64,000 nucleotides of DNA from Zantedeschia hybrid cultivar (taxonomy: Eukaryota > Streptophyta > Magnoliopsida > Alismatales > Araceae). The position numbers and the translations under genes were made by a program. Under the pieces are notes generated by a model that ran no database searches, was not told the origin of the DNA, and saw nothing but the letters and a program-made list of their open reading frames with translations. Below, in pieces: positions 1 through 12,300 of the stretch. The stretch covers positions 40,508,001 through 40,572,000 of the forward strand of contig JARZZO010000016.1 in assembly GCA_030544215.1 (NCBI GenBank), in the 5' to 3' direction. Numbering within the stretch: the stretch's first letter is position 1; every line of letters begins with the position of its first letter.

Positions 1-2428
1 AAGGTAATCTTGAGCGGGATCCGGCGCCCGGACTACTAAAGCCTGCGAAGCATCTAACAGCAGGCGGAGAGTCTCAACTCTGTCGACCGACGCGTCTCGC
101 TCTCGAGTAAGCTCGTCCAGGCGGCGGTCAAGGGTCGCCACTTGCTCGACGCCTTCCTCTAAGCCCTTCTCCAGTTCTTCCAACTGTAACCAAAGGGCAG
201 AGACTTGAGATCTCGCTTCGGCGATGCTTGAATCCAGTACCTGCCTATCCGCCCGAAGTTCAGAAACCTCCACGGTCCGCGCCGCAACATCCCTGAGAGC
301 GGACTCTAACTCAGTCCGCAGTAAAGCTTACTGGGCAGCATAGGCAGCGGAGTCATCTTGGTCTTCTCCCTCTGACAAACAAAAAGAGAAGAGAACTATA
401 AGACCAAAAGTGAAAACGATAGTGTCGACAGATAATGTTGGCAATAAAATGAATGAATGAGAATACCTAGCTCCGCAATTTTCCTTGAGTCCGGAGAATC
501 TACTTTTTCATCCTCTCTGGGAGAAGGAGGAAAGGGTTTAGTGTCTCCTGAATGACATGAAGGCGGCAGCTTGATAGTGGAGCCACTCTACATCGACGAA
601 TCTACCCTCCGATCAGAGGCGAGTGGGCAAGTGACCTCAGGCTCGCCCTCATCCTCGGAGAAGGCTAACAGCTCATTTGGGGTATAAGCCGGCTCCTCAA
701 TTTTGGGCGTCCTGGGAGTCTCTCCCGAATAAGAAAGGAGGATAGTGTCCCCTGAATGAGCTGGGGAATCAAAGCGCAAGTTCCTCCGAGCTGCAGAATA
801 AAAATGGAGTCAATACCCAATAACAGTTGACAAAAGAAAACGAGGGATAGAAAGCCTCATACCTGCCAAGATATCAATGCTCCCGGGAGCTAGAATTTGG
901 CTAAATTGAATGGGGATCGACATTGCCCTGGCACGTGCCGTTGAGGCCACTGATCTTTCAATTCTCCCTAGGAGAAGACCAGGGACTGATTTGACCCCCT
1001 CCCGACATTCCCACCTCTGAGTGGATACGGGGACGATGTCTAGTCAAAGGATAAAGGAGGGCAGCAAGAACAAAACATAGTCAGAAAACATGGGGAATAT
1101 AATATATGTGTAGCTCCGAGCATAAAAAAAAAAGAAAGTAGGTCTACCAGGTGACGAAGCCGCAGGCTTTTCCTGGACGACCTCAATTTCTATAGGCTCT
1201 CCCTCTACCAAGGTAGTTGCAGGAGGGATAGCCGAATTGTCTTTCGAAGGAAGAGCAACGGAAGGGGAGGCAGCCGCTGCCGGCGTCGCTTCAACAATCT
1301 CTGCAAAAAGCTTGATATTGGCTACCAAAGGAGACAGGATAGTTGAAAAGAAATGCCACAAGAATTAAAGCAGACACAACTTACCCTCGGGTGGAGGACT
1401 ATCCACTGCGGGGGGAGCTGTCGAATCCCCTACAAGGCCCTTCATGAACGAAGAGCCTGAATGACTGGAGGTTGATCGCATCAGTTCCTTAAAAGTAAAA
1501 TCTATACGGGAAAAGGAATAAAGGATCAGATCATGTGCAAGGCAAGAAGCAAAAGAGCTGCAATATGCCAGTAAAAAAATATATATTACCAAAACGGCCC
1601 TTGTCGTCCAAAAGCTCGTGATATAACTGATCGACCAAAGGGACGTCCAACCGATAAGGCTCATAGTCGGCCCAATTAAGGTCTCCTAGCTCTTCTTCAT
1701 TGCCTAAGGCAACATCAATGGTTGCGGCCACATTCTTCTTCAGAAAGCAAAGAAGAATGATTGAAATCGCAATCACTCCCAGCAAGGGATGAAGGACTTG
1801 CCAAAGAAATCCATATACCTCGGCAATGGCCGGCGATGCCACCTGAATTAGATCTTGAGCGGGAGGCTCGGGAACATAGACCCCTGAAAAGTGGGAATAA
1901 TGAAAGGTGAGAACCTTGTAAATATAGCAAAAGAGAAATAGAGACATATAAAATGAGGCGGCTGGTCAGCCCCACCTGTCGTAGGCGGGAGTTCACCAAC
2001 AGCAAGTTCCATAGCGGTCTGAGACATGCTCTCGCCGACAAGTTCGCCTTCCTCTGTTATGAAGGGGCAAAAAAATATATATATAAACAATAAATAGCCA
2101 TATTTCAAAGAGGAATTAATCCTCAAATGAAGAAAACCAACAAAATTGTTACCTATAGGCGAAGATGGTCTCTGGATAAGTGCCGGATCCGGTAAAGGAG
2201 GAAGAGCCAGCCGGGGTCGAACTGATCGACATCATGTCTCTCCTTCAGCCGTCCGCTTCTTTCGGGCCGCTTGCTTTGCCGCAGCCACCAGGAGTTGCAT
2301 CTCCGAAGGCGGGCCGACGCTGGCAGAAGGCGCTGCCGCCTCCGTGGCAGAAATATGAGGCTCTCCCTCATAAATGTGGCGCATAGAAGGTCCCCCAGAA
2401 GCCGTGGGCGATGGGGAGCCAACATCTC
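1..2428 (-). pseudogene. C-terminal exons 2-9 of the PMD gene, ending in a coiled coil; three more stops
   Basis: Eight further exons continue the frame: 2153-2428, 1976-2053, 1590-1883, 1385-1501, 1148-1300, 863-1039, 467-790 and 1-371 (cut by the window edge). Introns are 72-108 bp, all GT-AG, and every one interrupts the codon after its first base. In-frame stops occur at 2232-2234 (TGA), 588-590 (TAG) and 328-330 (TAA); the rest is open. Residues are Pro/Ser/Glu-rich in the middle, with a hydrophobic stretch in exon 4 (GVIAISIILLCFL). Exon 9 is a strong coiled coil of charged heptads. Exon 8 contains two related acidic segments, each starting HSGDT. The protein continues to the left of the window. 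Confidence 0.72.
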
Positions 2429-2519
2429 CTACAAAACAAGGGAGAGAGAGCCGAATTAAGACAAATGTGATGTATAAATACAATAAGAGATACAATAAAA
2501 GATGTGAAAATATGAATAC

Positions 2520-5040
2520 CTGCTGCGGCAAAAGACCTCGGCGGTTCAGGGATAAGGGAGTCGAAAGACATCCCTAGTTGGGTCGCCGCCTGTCCCATCA
2601 CCCGCGATACATCGCCAACAGTTTCAACCCTCAATATCAAAAAGGCTTCGCGGCGAGGGCCGAAGCAAGAAAGCATGTGGCTGAGATAGGACAGCCAATC
2701 TCTGGCGGGGTCCCCGTTGAAACTGCCAACGAGCAGCCGGGCATTATGCTCAAATCTCCTTGGAAGCTTGCAATCGGCCAAGAAATGATGTGTCCATATA
2801 AATCCCGAAGCGGCGAGCCCATAGAAGCCATCATCTTTGCCTCCCTTCTTCTTCTTCTTTGCCTTTGGCACCGGCGGGCCAGCTTGGCCCTTATATGTGT
2901 GTCGGCCAAGCCCTTTAGCGGACTTAGCCTGGGAAGAACCCCGTGTCTGCTCGGGATCTGGCCTAAGCCGCAACTCTCCTTGATTTTTATGCCACCAAGC
3001 AGCAAAAGAGACGGTCATGCCCCCTTCATGAGTGGGGAAAGGCACTGCCACTTGGCCGAATGTGTTGTGATGCTGAAAGTAGTTCCACCATAGTCGAGCA
3101 ACGAGGTGGCTCTTTCGCTTCTGATATACTTGGGGCAGCTCGGTGAAGGCAAAGCTAGATGGGATCATCTGATCATATCCAAAATTCCGCGCGAAGCGGT
3201 TTGGATAATAGGACTCCAAAATAACATCCATATCTTTCTTCAATACAAGTAAGCATGGGCGAGTACTCAGAGTCCACCCATCTAATACAGCGCCGTTGTA
3301 ACCCATATAACCCGTCCACGGGTCAAACCAAGCGCGATCAGCAGCTCCTCCTTTGTCAAAATATGGCCTGAAATCCCACGAGGAGTGGTCGAAATCCAGC
3401 TTCCGGCAAGAGCCTAATGGAATAAAACTCAGGGCCGAACGAGCGTAAGAAAGCTGACCCGTCCCCTGGCTGGCTGGCTGACTCGCCAGTCGAAGAACAG
3501 TAGGCAATGATGGAGCCATTTCCCTGCCAAGGGGAGAATAACCCGAAAGTAGAAGCCCCACCCAGGCGCTAACATAATGGGTGGCCATAACCACCGAACA
3601 AGTACTTGGGGTAGCCGAGCTGCAAAAGGCCCCAAAGGAATGGTATATGCTGGCGAGTGCCGCTGGTGCAATTGCAAGGCGTGTCCCCACTGCGAGTCTT
3701 GAGGCCGCCAACAAAACCTCGGGCCGCAAAGCCCCCTCGTCCCCATATGGGACAGCAAAAGTCACTAGCCAATAGGCTAGATAAGCGGCTACATAAGTCG
3801 TATTATCAATGCCCCAGGGATTTTCAGATTGATGCTCCGACGCAATAATGATACCTCGGCGGGGGATATCCCTATGTGACAATATAGAAGGGACCCGTTC
3901 ATCAAAGATGCTGGTAAAGCCTCGATGATAACGGAAGGGCCCTTCAAAGAAAAACCTGACCCAAGCGGCTGGCGATACTTTGTCCGGGCCAGAAGAACTC
4001 CCCCCAGTGGAGGAAGAGGCAGCACGCTTTGCCTTGGACAAATCCCGCCATATCTTCAATAAGTATCTGTAACAATAAGGAGTGGTGTAGTTCCCCGCGC
4101 CGTCAGTGGTGCTGCGGTGGAACTAATCTAATACTCCTTCTTCATAGGGTTCTCCCACGATCGGCAAACCTGAAATCCAATGCAGGGACCAAAGATCAAT
4201 GGCAGTCTCGCCCTCTGAGGTCGCGATAGTGTTAGTGTCGCGAATATATCGTTCAGCAATTGCCTGGATAAAGTCATGATGGCAAGGATAGTCATACTGG
4301 GCCGCTACAACGGCCTCATAAATACCGGCCCTGTCAAGAATTGGCCGATAATTCTTCAGAATATGTAGGAGCCATTCCGTGGCCCCCAGGCGAAAAACAT
4401 GTGAACTTCTGATTTGAAGACGGACATCCCAGGCAGGGCGAACGCCCCGACATATGTCTGATAGCAATATGTTGAAGTCAGAAGAATCATGAATAGAGCA
4501 TTCTTCTGCCTCAGTCAGAAATAACCCATGTGGGTGCCGTGCAGCCTCATAAGGACGACTCCCTACTCGTGTCCACATAGCCGGCTGATAGGTCCTGCTG
4601 ATGTCATAGACCCGAAGAATAGCCCGGATGGGCCCCATCTGCTCGGGAGTAGGGAATTCCCACAACCGATCAATAGCAAAAGGGAAAGCCGGATACGAGA
4701 AAGGGAGGAGCCCCTCCATATTGTCACGATCCAGTAAGATGGCACGCTCCAGATCGCAACGTTCCAAAGGAGATAATGGTCTTTCGACCTCATCTTCAAC
4801 ATGAATATATGATTGGAGCAGCTCATAAATAGAGGCATCTGAAGGAAGGTGCCGGGCTGTCTGGCCTCGCAAGAAGTAAAAGAACTCTCCATCTCTATAG
4901 ATGCTCTCCCGGCAGATGGGGACAACATCCTCAATAGTAATCCGCAAATGTGGCTGAGCCACCCAGCAGAACCCCGCGTCCGGATATGTAGCAACCTCCT
5001 CCTGAAATCCCTCGACAGGAATATCGCCAAAAGCGGCCAT
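2520..5040 (-). pseudogene. Plant mobile domain (PMD) exon of a retrotransposon-borne gene; premature TAG
   Basis: This long first exon begins at the ATG at 5040 (MAAFGDIPVEGF) and stays in one frame for 840 codons to a GTATTC donor at 2519-2514, except for a TAG at 4123-4125 (codon 306). The part before the stop ends WSLHWISGLPIVGEPYEE; the part after it reads GNYTTPYCYRYLLKIWRD, AAYLAYWLVTFAVPYGDEG and VVMATHYVSAWVGLLL. These are the standard landmarks of the PMD fold, whose molecular function is not well defined and which occurs in MAIN/MAIL host proteins and in many transposons. A lysine-rich patch (PKAKKKKKGGK) may be a nuclear signal. The frame is otherwise open, so inactivation may be recent or allelic. 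Confidence 0.8.
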
Positions 5041-5940
5041 AATGATGCAAAGCAAGGATATCAACCTGTGAAGGGACCAAAACAACACATATCAAAATGA
5101 TGCACAAAGCAAACAATATATAGCTAAATCCTGACAGAACGTCAGGATGATGCAAAAATACTTGCATATCGCCTACAAATGGTGGAAATATGGCCAACCC
5201 AGAATGCCTCACATGGAGCTCCTAGAAATGCCTAAATAAAAAAATGAAATGCTAATACTAGCACAACATCCATATCATGCCCTTATGTATGTATATATTG
5301 CCTTAAGTGGCGGACACTTGGCCAATCCAAAATACCTCGCATCGAGCTCTCGGAAATGCCAAAATAAGGTACTAATATCCTTTGAATAGGAATGACGCTA
5401 TCAGGATTGAGTGACCCGGTCTATGTTCCCGACTAATCTCCAAGTCACAAAGGTCAAGAGATACCCGGGACCTAGCAATGTGTCGAACAATTCGGATGGC
5501 GTCAATCTTATAGGACCCTCCAAGTCACAAAGGCCAAGAGGATCCGAATATAGAGGAAATCGAATAACTCCAAACGCCCTCAGAAAGCCGCAAAGTCATG
5601 AAGACAAGGTTTCCTGGAGCGACGTTGGAGTATTCAAGTACCAAAAAAAAAATAAAGGGTGTCCGAACCCACAAGTAGCAAATATACATGGCAAATTGTG
5701 CAATTGATTGCACAAAGAATGTGGAGCAGCATTGTTATCCTCTTAAAAAAAAAATCCACACATGTTCAAATAATGTTGAGCAAGATGGGGGAGATTAGCA
5801 AGGCGGCGTCAATACATATGCGGCATAAAAATAATCCCTCGAGATCTACCAAAAACATACACATAGACATAAACATATGCATATATGTGAAATGATGCAC
5901 GGGACACCCGCCTTTGACTTCGTCTCCGGCGCGCATCCCG
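5041..5940. other. Spacer upstream of the PMD gene with short degenerate repeats
   Basis: No coding frame was recognised. Two related segments of about 70 bp, at roughly 5192-5265 and 5312-5370, both contain tGGCCAA..c, CCTCrCAT.GAGCTC and AAATGCC. Another pair sharing AAGTCACAAAGG lies near 5443 and 5522. The spacer separates the divergent PMD gene (-) from the purine tract and LTR (+), so it is the likely promoter side of the PMD gene, though no clear TATA box was chosen. Confidence 0.5.
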
Positions 5941-5951
5941 TGGGGGGCATT
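5941..5951 (+). promoter_or_regulatory. Polypurine tract before the 3' LTR
   Basis: TGGGGGGCATT immediately precedes the LTR start TGTTGAACCC at 5952. A G-rich tract next to a TG start is the plus-strand primer arrangement of LTR retrotransposons. It puts the element's internal region to the left, where the PMD gene lies antisense. Confidence 0.6.
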
Positions 5952-7256
5952 TGTTGAACCCGAAAATTTTTTTCATGCAAATAATGCCGTTTGAGTATGC
6001 ATATGCACATGGCATATACTCACATTAATGTGAGCTCACTATAGGAAAATATATATACATGCATAACAACATGTTCACATAGGACTATGTTATGCAAAAC
6101 AAAAATATATGCCTATGATATGAGGGTTAATAGCAAATAGAGACCTTCTCATGTATAATGGAAAAACATAAAACCATAGGCTCATATTATAAGGGTAATG
6201 GAATAGGAGGCATACCTAGGCCAAAAAGGGTTTGATCGAGATTTTTACGGAGGCCTAAAACAGCCCCAAGTCACCCTTGTATACTCCCGAAATCAACTCA
6301 TAAGTCTCCTTGATAACCCTTGATGGTGAGACCCAAAGGAGGACCCTAAAATGCAGCAACAAGGAGGAGCCAAATGCTGCGAAATGAAGGCCTAAAACAG
6401 TCCCGGAATGGGCCAAAACCAGTCCCGGAATGGGGCCAAAATGGCCTCCAAACCTGCCCAAAATGGTCTCAAATAAGGGCCCAATGGCAAGGGAGATAGG
6501 CCCAATAGGTGGCCCAATAAAAAGGCCCAATAAGGAGCTCAAATGGGCCAAAAAATCAGTCCTCAAGGGGCATCAAATCTGCAGGCCAGAGGAGGAGAAA
6601 AATCTGAAAATCCAAGAGAAGAAAATTCCCAAAATAGAGAGTAGACCCCTCCTCCCTATTCCCCTTCATTTAAATAAGCCAAGAGGGGGGGAAAAGAGAG
6701 AGAGGGAACCGGTGGGGCCCCCCCCACCGGTTCCAAGAGGGAAACTGGTGGGGGGGGAGGGGGATCTCCCTCCCTCTTCTTTCTTTCCAGGATTTTGAAA
6801 TTCAAAATGGGAGGAGGATTAATTAAAAGGAGGGGAATTAATGAGGTTCTTAACCCCATTCACATGGGTTAAGAACTCCATGCAAACCTCCATTAAAACT
6901 CCATCCTAAACCCCTTTCACATTTGACCCAAGTCTGAAATTTATGGACTAAACCTCTTTTCACACTTGACCAAAACCTCAAATCTGAACAAAGGCTCATT
7001 TAAGAGCCAAAAATCAGAAAAAAGCAAAGGAAGTGGGAGAGGGGAACACCCCCCACCGGTTTCCCAAAACCGGTGGGGGTGTCCACCGCCCCCCCCCCCC
7101 CCCCCCCCTCTCTCCTCTCTATGCTCTCTCTCACTCTCTTCACTCACCCATTGGGATTAAAAAATGAAAAAAGAGGGAAGGGAAGAGAATGTAAACGGTG
7201 GCACCCCCCACCGTGGCCCATCCAGTGGCACCCACCACCGGGCCCGAATTGGGACC

Positions 7257-7264
7257 TATAAATA
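7257..7264 (+). promoter_or_regulatory. TATA box of the LTR
   Basis: TATAAATA lies 30-40 bp upstream of an A/C-rich stretch (7285-7320) that would suit a transcription start, and about 250 bp before a canonical AATAAA. This order is what an LTR promoter and terminator should show. Confidence 0.6.
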
Positions 7265-7514
7265 GGGCCCCTTGGCCCCCAAAGACATACACACAACCAT
7301 ACTACACATATACACCCACATACAAGGAGTGTAGAGTTTGGAGGGGAGGTCTTGCTGCATTCAAGACCAAATTCGGGTTTCTTAACCCGGGTTTGTTGCG
7401 CTTTTTGGAGATCTTTTCCATTTCGGGAAATCTTTCTTCCTAAGGTTCAATCCTAAAGAGAAGTTATGCCGAATAATTCTTGTAAAATGCCTTCTTAAGG
7501 CGAATCCCTGTTAA

Positions 7515-7520
7515 AATAAA
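7515..7520 (+). terminator. AATAAA polyadenylation signal in the LTR
   Basis: AATAAA is followed by T/G-rich DNA (TGTGTGTTTGTGTG near 7545). This would mark the R/U5 border of the LTR. Confidence 0.5.
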
Positions 7521-9341
7521 GACCGATATTTTCATGTCTGAAATGTGTGTTTGTGTGCCATTAAAATAATTAAATAATATCATATTTTCATACTTTATAT
7601 ATATATGTATATTAGTTTCATAAACTCAAAAAAATCTGTGCACCCCCTTAACTTAACCTTGACCTCACCCCATGTATAAATATATAAGTTCAGAAATAAT
7701 CATAAAATCATATTTAAGTCAAAAAATGACCTATAATTAATTAATTAATAAAAATTCATGAAATTATATCAAAATCTGGAAAAAATTAGGAAATATCTGT
7801 GAAAAATCAGTAAAAATCAGAAATGCAACTCAAAAATCATATTAAACCAAATAACCCAAATACCCTCATATATTTAATTAATTAATTAATTAATCATAAA
7901 AATTAATAAAATTAATAAAATAAAATCATTAAAAATCAGTAAAAACAGAGAATCAAATCTGAAAGAATATAAAATTTCCTAAATAATTAAAAATATACAT
8001 AGAACTTAATAAAATTACGAAAATACCCTCACTCATAATAAAAATCTGTAAAAATCAGATAAAATCCTTAAAAAATATCAGAACCTATTTTATGACCAAA
8101 ATACCCTCCATACAATAAAAATCTCATAAGAAAATAGACTCTAAATATAATAAGCCCGGTTTAGGGTAAATTTACCAAAATACCATTATACACTTAAAAA
8201 TTAATTTCACAAATCTCATAAGGTTTTAAAACCATTAAAACTTGCTCTCATATGCTTATAAGCCATAATACCTCCATAATTCCTAAAAATTGTATAATTG
8301 CAAAAATACCCCTATAGGTTTAAAATATTTAAAATTAATCCAGATAACTTGAAATCAATCCAAATACATTGAAATTAATCCAAAAATATATAAAACCTAT
8401 CTCAAACCGGGGTTAGGCCAAGGGCTCAACCTAAAATGCACCTTCATATTCATATGCATGTGCTGCCTGTAGTAGTAGTGTTGCATGTTATAAGGGCATC
8501 ATACAGACGGTTAATCAAAGGTTGCCGAGCAGTTGCTCGACGTAATTAACACTGACCGAGGTCAGTGGAGAGAGGTCATATACTCGAATCTTCATCTGAT
8601 TCGAAGTCCCGGATTCCCTGAGGGCTAATCCCAAGCTCTCATAGTCCGATAAAATAAAAAATCGACCTATATTTTTCTAGATAAACAAAAAACAAAAAAA
8701 GTGGATTTCCGAATAATCCGACAAGAGAGACGTCTAGGTCAGGTCCCGACGAAGGTTTTGAAAAAAAATCTTCCAAACATACACGCAACATATAATATGA
8801 AGATATGTTTTAGGTTAAGCTTTTGGCCTCGCCTATGTTTAGGATGGTTTATGATGGGTTGAGAGACTTTTAAAAGCTTTTAGATTGACTCCGAATTATC
8901 TGAATTGATTCCATGTATTTTAAACCCATAATGGTATTTTCTTAATTATGCCAAGTTGGAGGGCATAGGGGCATTAGGGCCATTTTGGTGTCTTAGATGA
9001 GTTTTAATGATTCAGAAAGGTTACAAAACCTTAGAAAGTATTTTAGAATTGTTTGAAGTGTTTGAGTTGCAGGAGTATTTTGGTAATTTTAGGTTAATGT
9101 GGCTTTTATGGGTATTTATAACGATTTAAGTGAATTGACATTTTTTTATGATCTTTTTAGAATTTTTAATGATTTTTGGTATCTTAGCGGTATTTTGATA
9201 ATTTTACTCGTTTTGGATTTTGAGAGCATTTAGGGTATGCCGATTGGTTTTTACATTTTTTAGAATTTTTCTGTGATTTTCCAGATTTTTATCATGAAAA
9301 TGGTATTTGGTCATTTTTACAAGTCTTAAGGGTATTTAAAG

Positions 9342-12300
9342 CAAGGTTAGCCGTATCGTACCGGATCGTGCCGACTCGGATCTGAGCCGACCCGATGCGC
9401 TGGCACGGTCGGCTCGCCCGATTCGATTTGAACCGCCTCCAGATCGCATTGACTCGGCTTGTATCGGGCCGGATCGCACCGTCTCACAGCGAACCGGTGC
9501 GATCCGGGCAGATACAAGTCGAGTCGATGCGATTCGGCCCGAGAAGGACCGATGCGCTAAGATCCGATATGATGCATCCCTTTAAACCGCAAACCTATCA
9601 GCAGCGTTACTGTTCGAACAAAAATGCACCATACGAAGGAGTCGCCCCCTTCCAAACCCTTCCCCCCTCTTCTTGTTTCCATTTCTCTTAGTTGTTTTGG
9701 GAGGTCCAAGCGTTTTTCAAGCTCTAAAGTTGATTTTCTTGGAAAGGAAAAGGTTTTCTAATTCTTTGGAACATTTTCATCCTGTTTCAACAAGCTAAAC
9801 CTCTGAACCCTAAGTTTTTTTTATTTACATCTTCTTTTCTTGTTGTTTGATGTTGTTTAGGGTATTAAAGGATGAAGAAGAGGTAGATCTATTATCTCTT
9901 TGTAAATTTGACATGAAAAAATCTAGATTTGTTTAAATTTGAGGTAGATTTTTATTAAATATAAAAAACATACAGAAAAAATAAAAAATAAATAAATAAA
10001 TAATATATTTATGAGATGATGGGCATAGATATATGAGTTTCACATGTTTGCTAAAAATTTCATTCAAAATCTTAAGTTATGAAGATTAATGTATTAATGT
10101 GATTATTAAAATATGAAATAAAATTTAAAATGTAAAATAATTTATAAATTATCTACTCTATATTCTAGAAGTAAAAAATGATTAGATTTATATCTACATT
10201 TTAACTTGTATGTTTTAAGTATAAAATTTTTAGTTTGAAATCTTATTTTTAAGTAATTAAATAAGTTAATGGTATAATATATTATTACTTAATAATGTTT
10301 AAATGTGATACTTGTATATAAATTTTAAACATGCACTCAACTTATATTTATGTTCTTCATACACTTAAGTTATGCCTTTATAAATATGTTCAATTAATAT
10401 TTGTAATTTATTTAATTTGTTAAGTATATATTAATAATTTATTAATTTTCGTAATTTAATATTTATAATTTATAAAAAGTAAAAAAAATCAATGTAAGGA
10501 TAATTTTAACAGCATTTCAAGTCATACTATTCTTACTTGTTATTTATTTATTTTTTTTGTTCTTATTTCTCTTTTGTTTGTTGTCATTAGATGGTTGCCC
10601 CACCCCCTCGTCGAGAGTCCGGAGAGCATGGGAGCATGGTTGATAGCAGTAGACACAGTTCAAGTGCAACTACTGTCAATTTATAGGACAGGACGGTGGT
10701 GTTTCTCGATTGAAGAAGCACCTTGCGAGAGGAAAAATTGTTTAGTTGTAAAAATATTCCTGAAAAGGTCAGGACGCAGATGGCTCAACACTTGAAAAGT
10801 TTGAAAGAAGTGCGCTTAAAGAAAGTTGTAGACAAAGAGAGGGAAGAATGCATGATTTATAGAGTTGCCGGTGGAGGAGATAATGATAAAGGAGGCTGGA
10901 CTGAGTTTGATGGCGATGATGATGTTCATAAGGTACATGGACGTGAGCCTCCTTCTCCACGTACTCGGCGAGTGTTGGAGCTCAGTAGGCATGAGCATCG
11001 AGAGAGAGAATTTATGAGAGCTCAGGGGATTCACTTTGAAGGGACTCAGTAGGGTGTTGGTGGATCATCAGGTGCTGGTGGGAGTTCCTCTAGGGGGCAG
11101 GCTCAACCTAGGAGGAGGGTATCCTCTTATTTAACTACTGGACCAGCACCTACAACTTGGCCTTAGAAGCACAAATCAAGCACTCCTGTTGAGGAGGTTG
11201 ACCCTTATATGTTTCCTAGGGAGCATAGGAAACAGATAAGGGTTGATGATAACTACAATAAAACGAGTGGTCCAAGATATATATTGGGAAGGACTATGGA
11301 AAAATTTTGACATCATACAAGCATCTCCTTCAATGTAGCAAACAACTCTTACTATTCTAATATGATCCATAAAGCACAAGTTTAAGGGTTACATACTAAA
11401 CCCCCCACTCTAAAAGAACTGGCAGGAAAATATCTTGATGATGAGGTAAAGGAGATCAAGCAGTACATTGGTTCTTTCAAGAAAAGGTGGGAGAAATATG
11501 GGGTTACCCTGATGTGTGCTGACCGGTCAAGGACGACCAAAAGTAGTCTAATTAATTTTCTTGTGTATTGCGACAGACAAATGTTCTATCATAAATCTGT
11601 GGATGCATCAAATAATACACAATCATGAATACATTATGCAACTGATAGACAGTGTCGTGGAGGAAATTGGCGAGAAGTACATTGTCCAAGTGGTGACAGA
11701 CAATGGTTCCGCATACAAGAAGGCAAGAGAGGAGCTAATGCTCCGCATACCTCATTTCTTCTGGACCCCATGTGTAGCCCATTGTGAAGATTTGATGCTG
11801 AAATAAATTGGACAGCTGGATACTGTCAAGAAGAATATTGTCAAAGCACAGAAGATTACACGATACATTTACAACTATTCTTATGTATAGAGATTGATGA
11901 GGGATCATACACATGGTGAGTTGTTAAGGCCTGCAATCACAAGATTTGCTACCAACTTCATTGCCTTGCAGAGTATGTTGAAACATGAAGTAGGCTTTAA
12001 GCAAATGTTTAAAAGTGACAAATGGATGCACTCTACATTTGCTGGGACAAATGAGGGAAAGAAGATTGAAAGCTTGGTGAACAATAGTGATTTCTAGGTT
12101 AAGATAAAACTTATTGTACAACTTATTGAGTCATTATATGAGGTCTTGCGTTGTGTAGATAGAGATCGGACACCAACCTTGGGGTTGGTGTATGCCAAAT
12201 TGGAGGCTTTAAAGAGGAAGATGCTTACAATCTCAAGAAAATATGCAGAGGAATTATTGAAGATTGTAGAAATGAGGTGGGACTCCCAAATGGGCAGAGA

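Larger units (their letters stand above)
5952..8712 (+). repeat. 3' LTR of a Tat-like Ty3/gypsy element
   Basis: The LTR starts TGTTGAACCC after a purine tract. It carries a TATA box (TATAAATA, 7257-7264), a transcribed leader and an AATAAA at 7515-7520. After this comes about 1 kb of AT-rich DNA. Its last part (about 8460-8660, with GGTTAATCAA, CGTAATTAACACT and GTCAGTGGAGAGA) is similar to 32180-32350, which precedes a Tat-type gag. The right border is uncertain. The U3 region is unusually rich in CCACCGGTT/GGTGGGG motifs and includes a run of 20 C (7089-7108). Confidence 0.65.
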
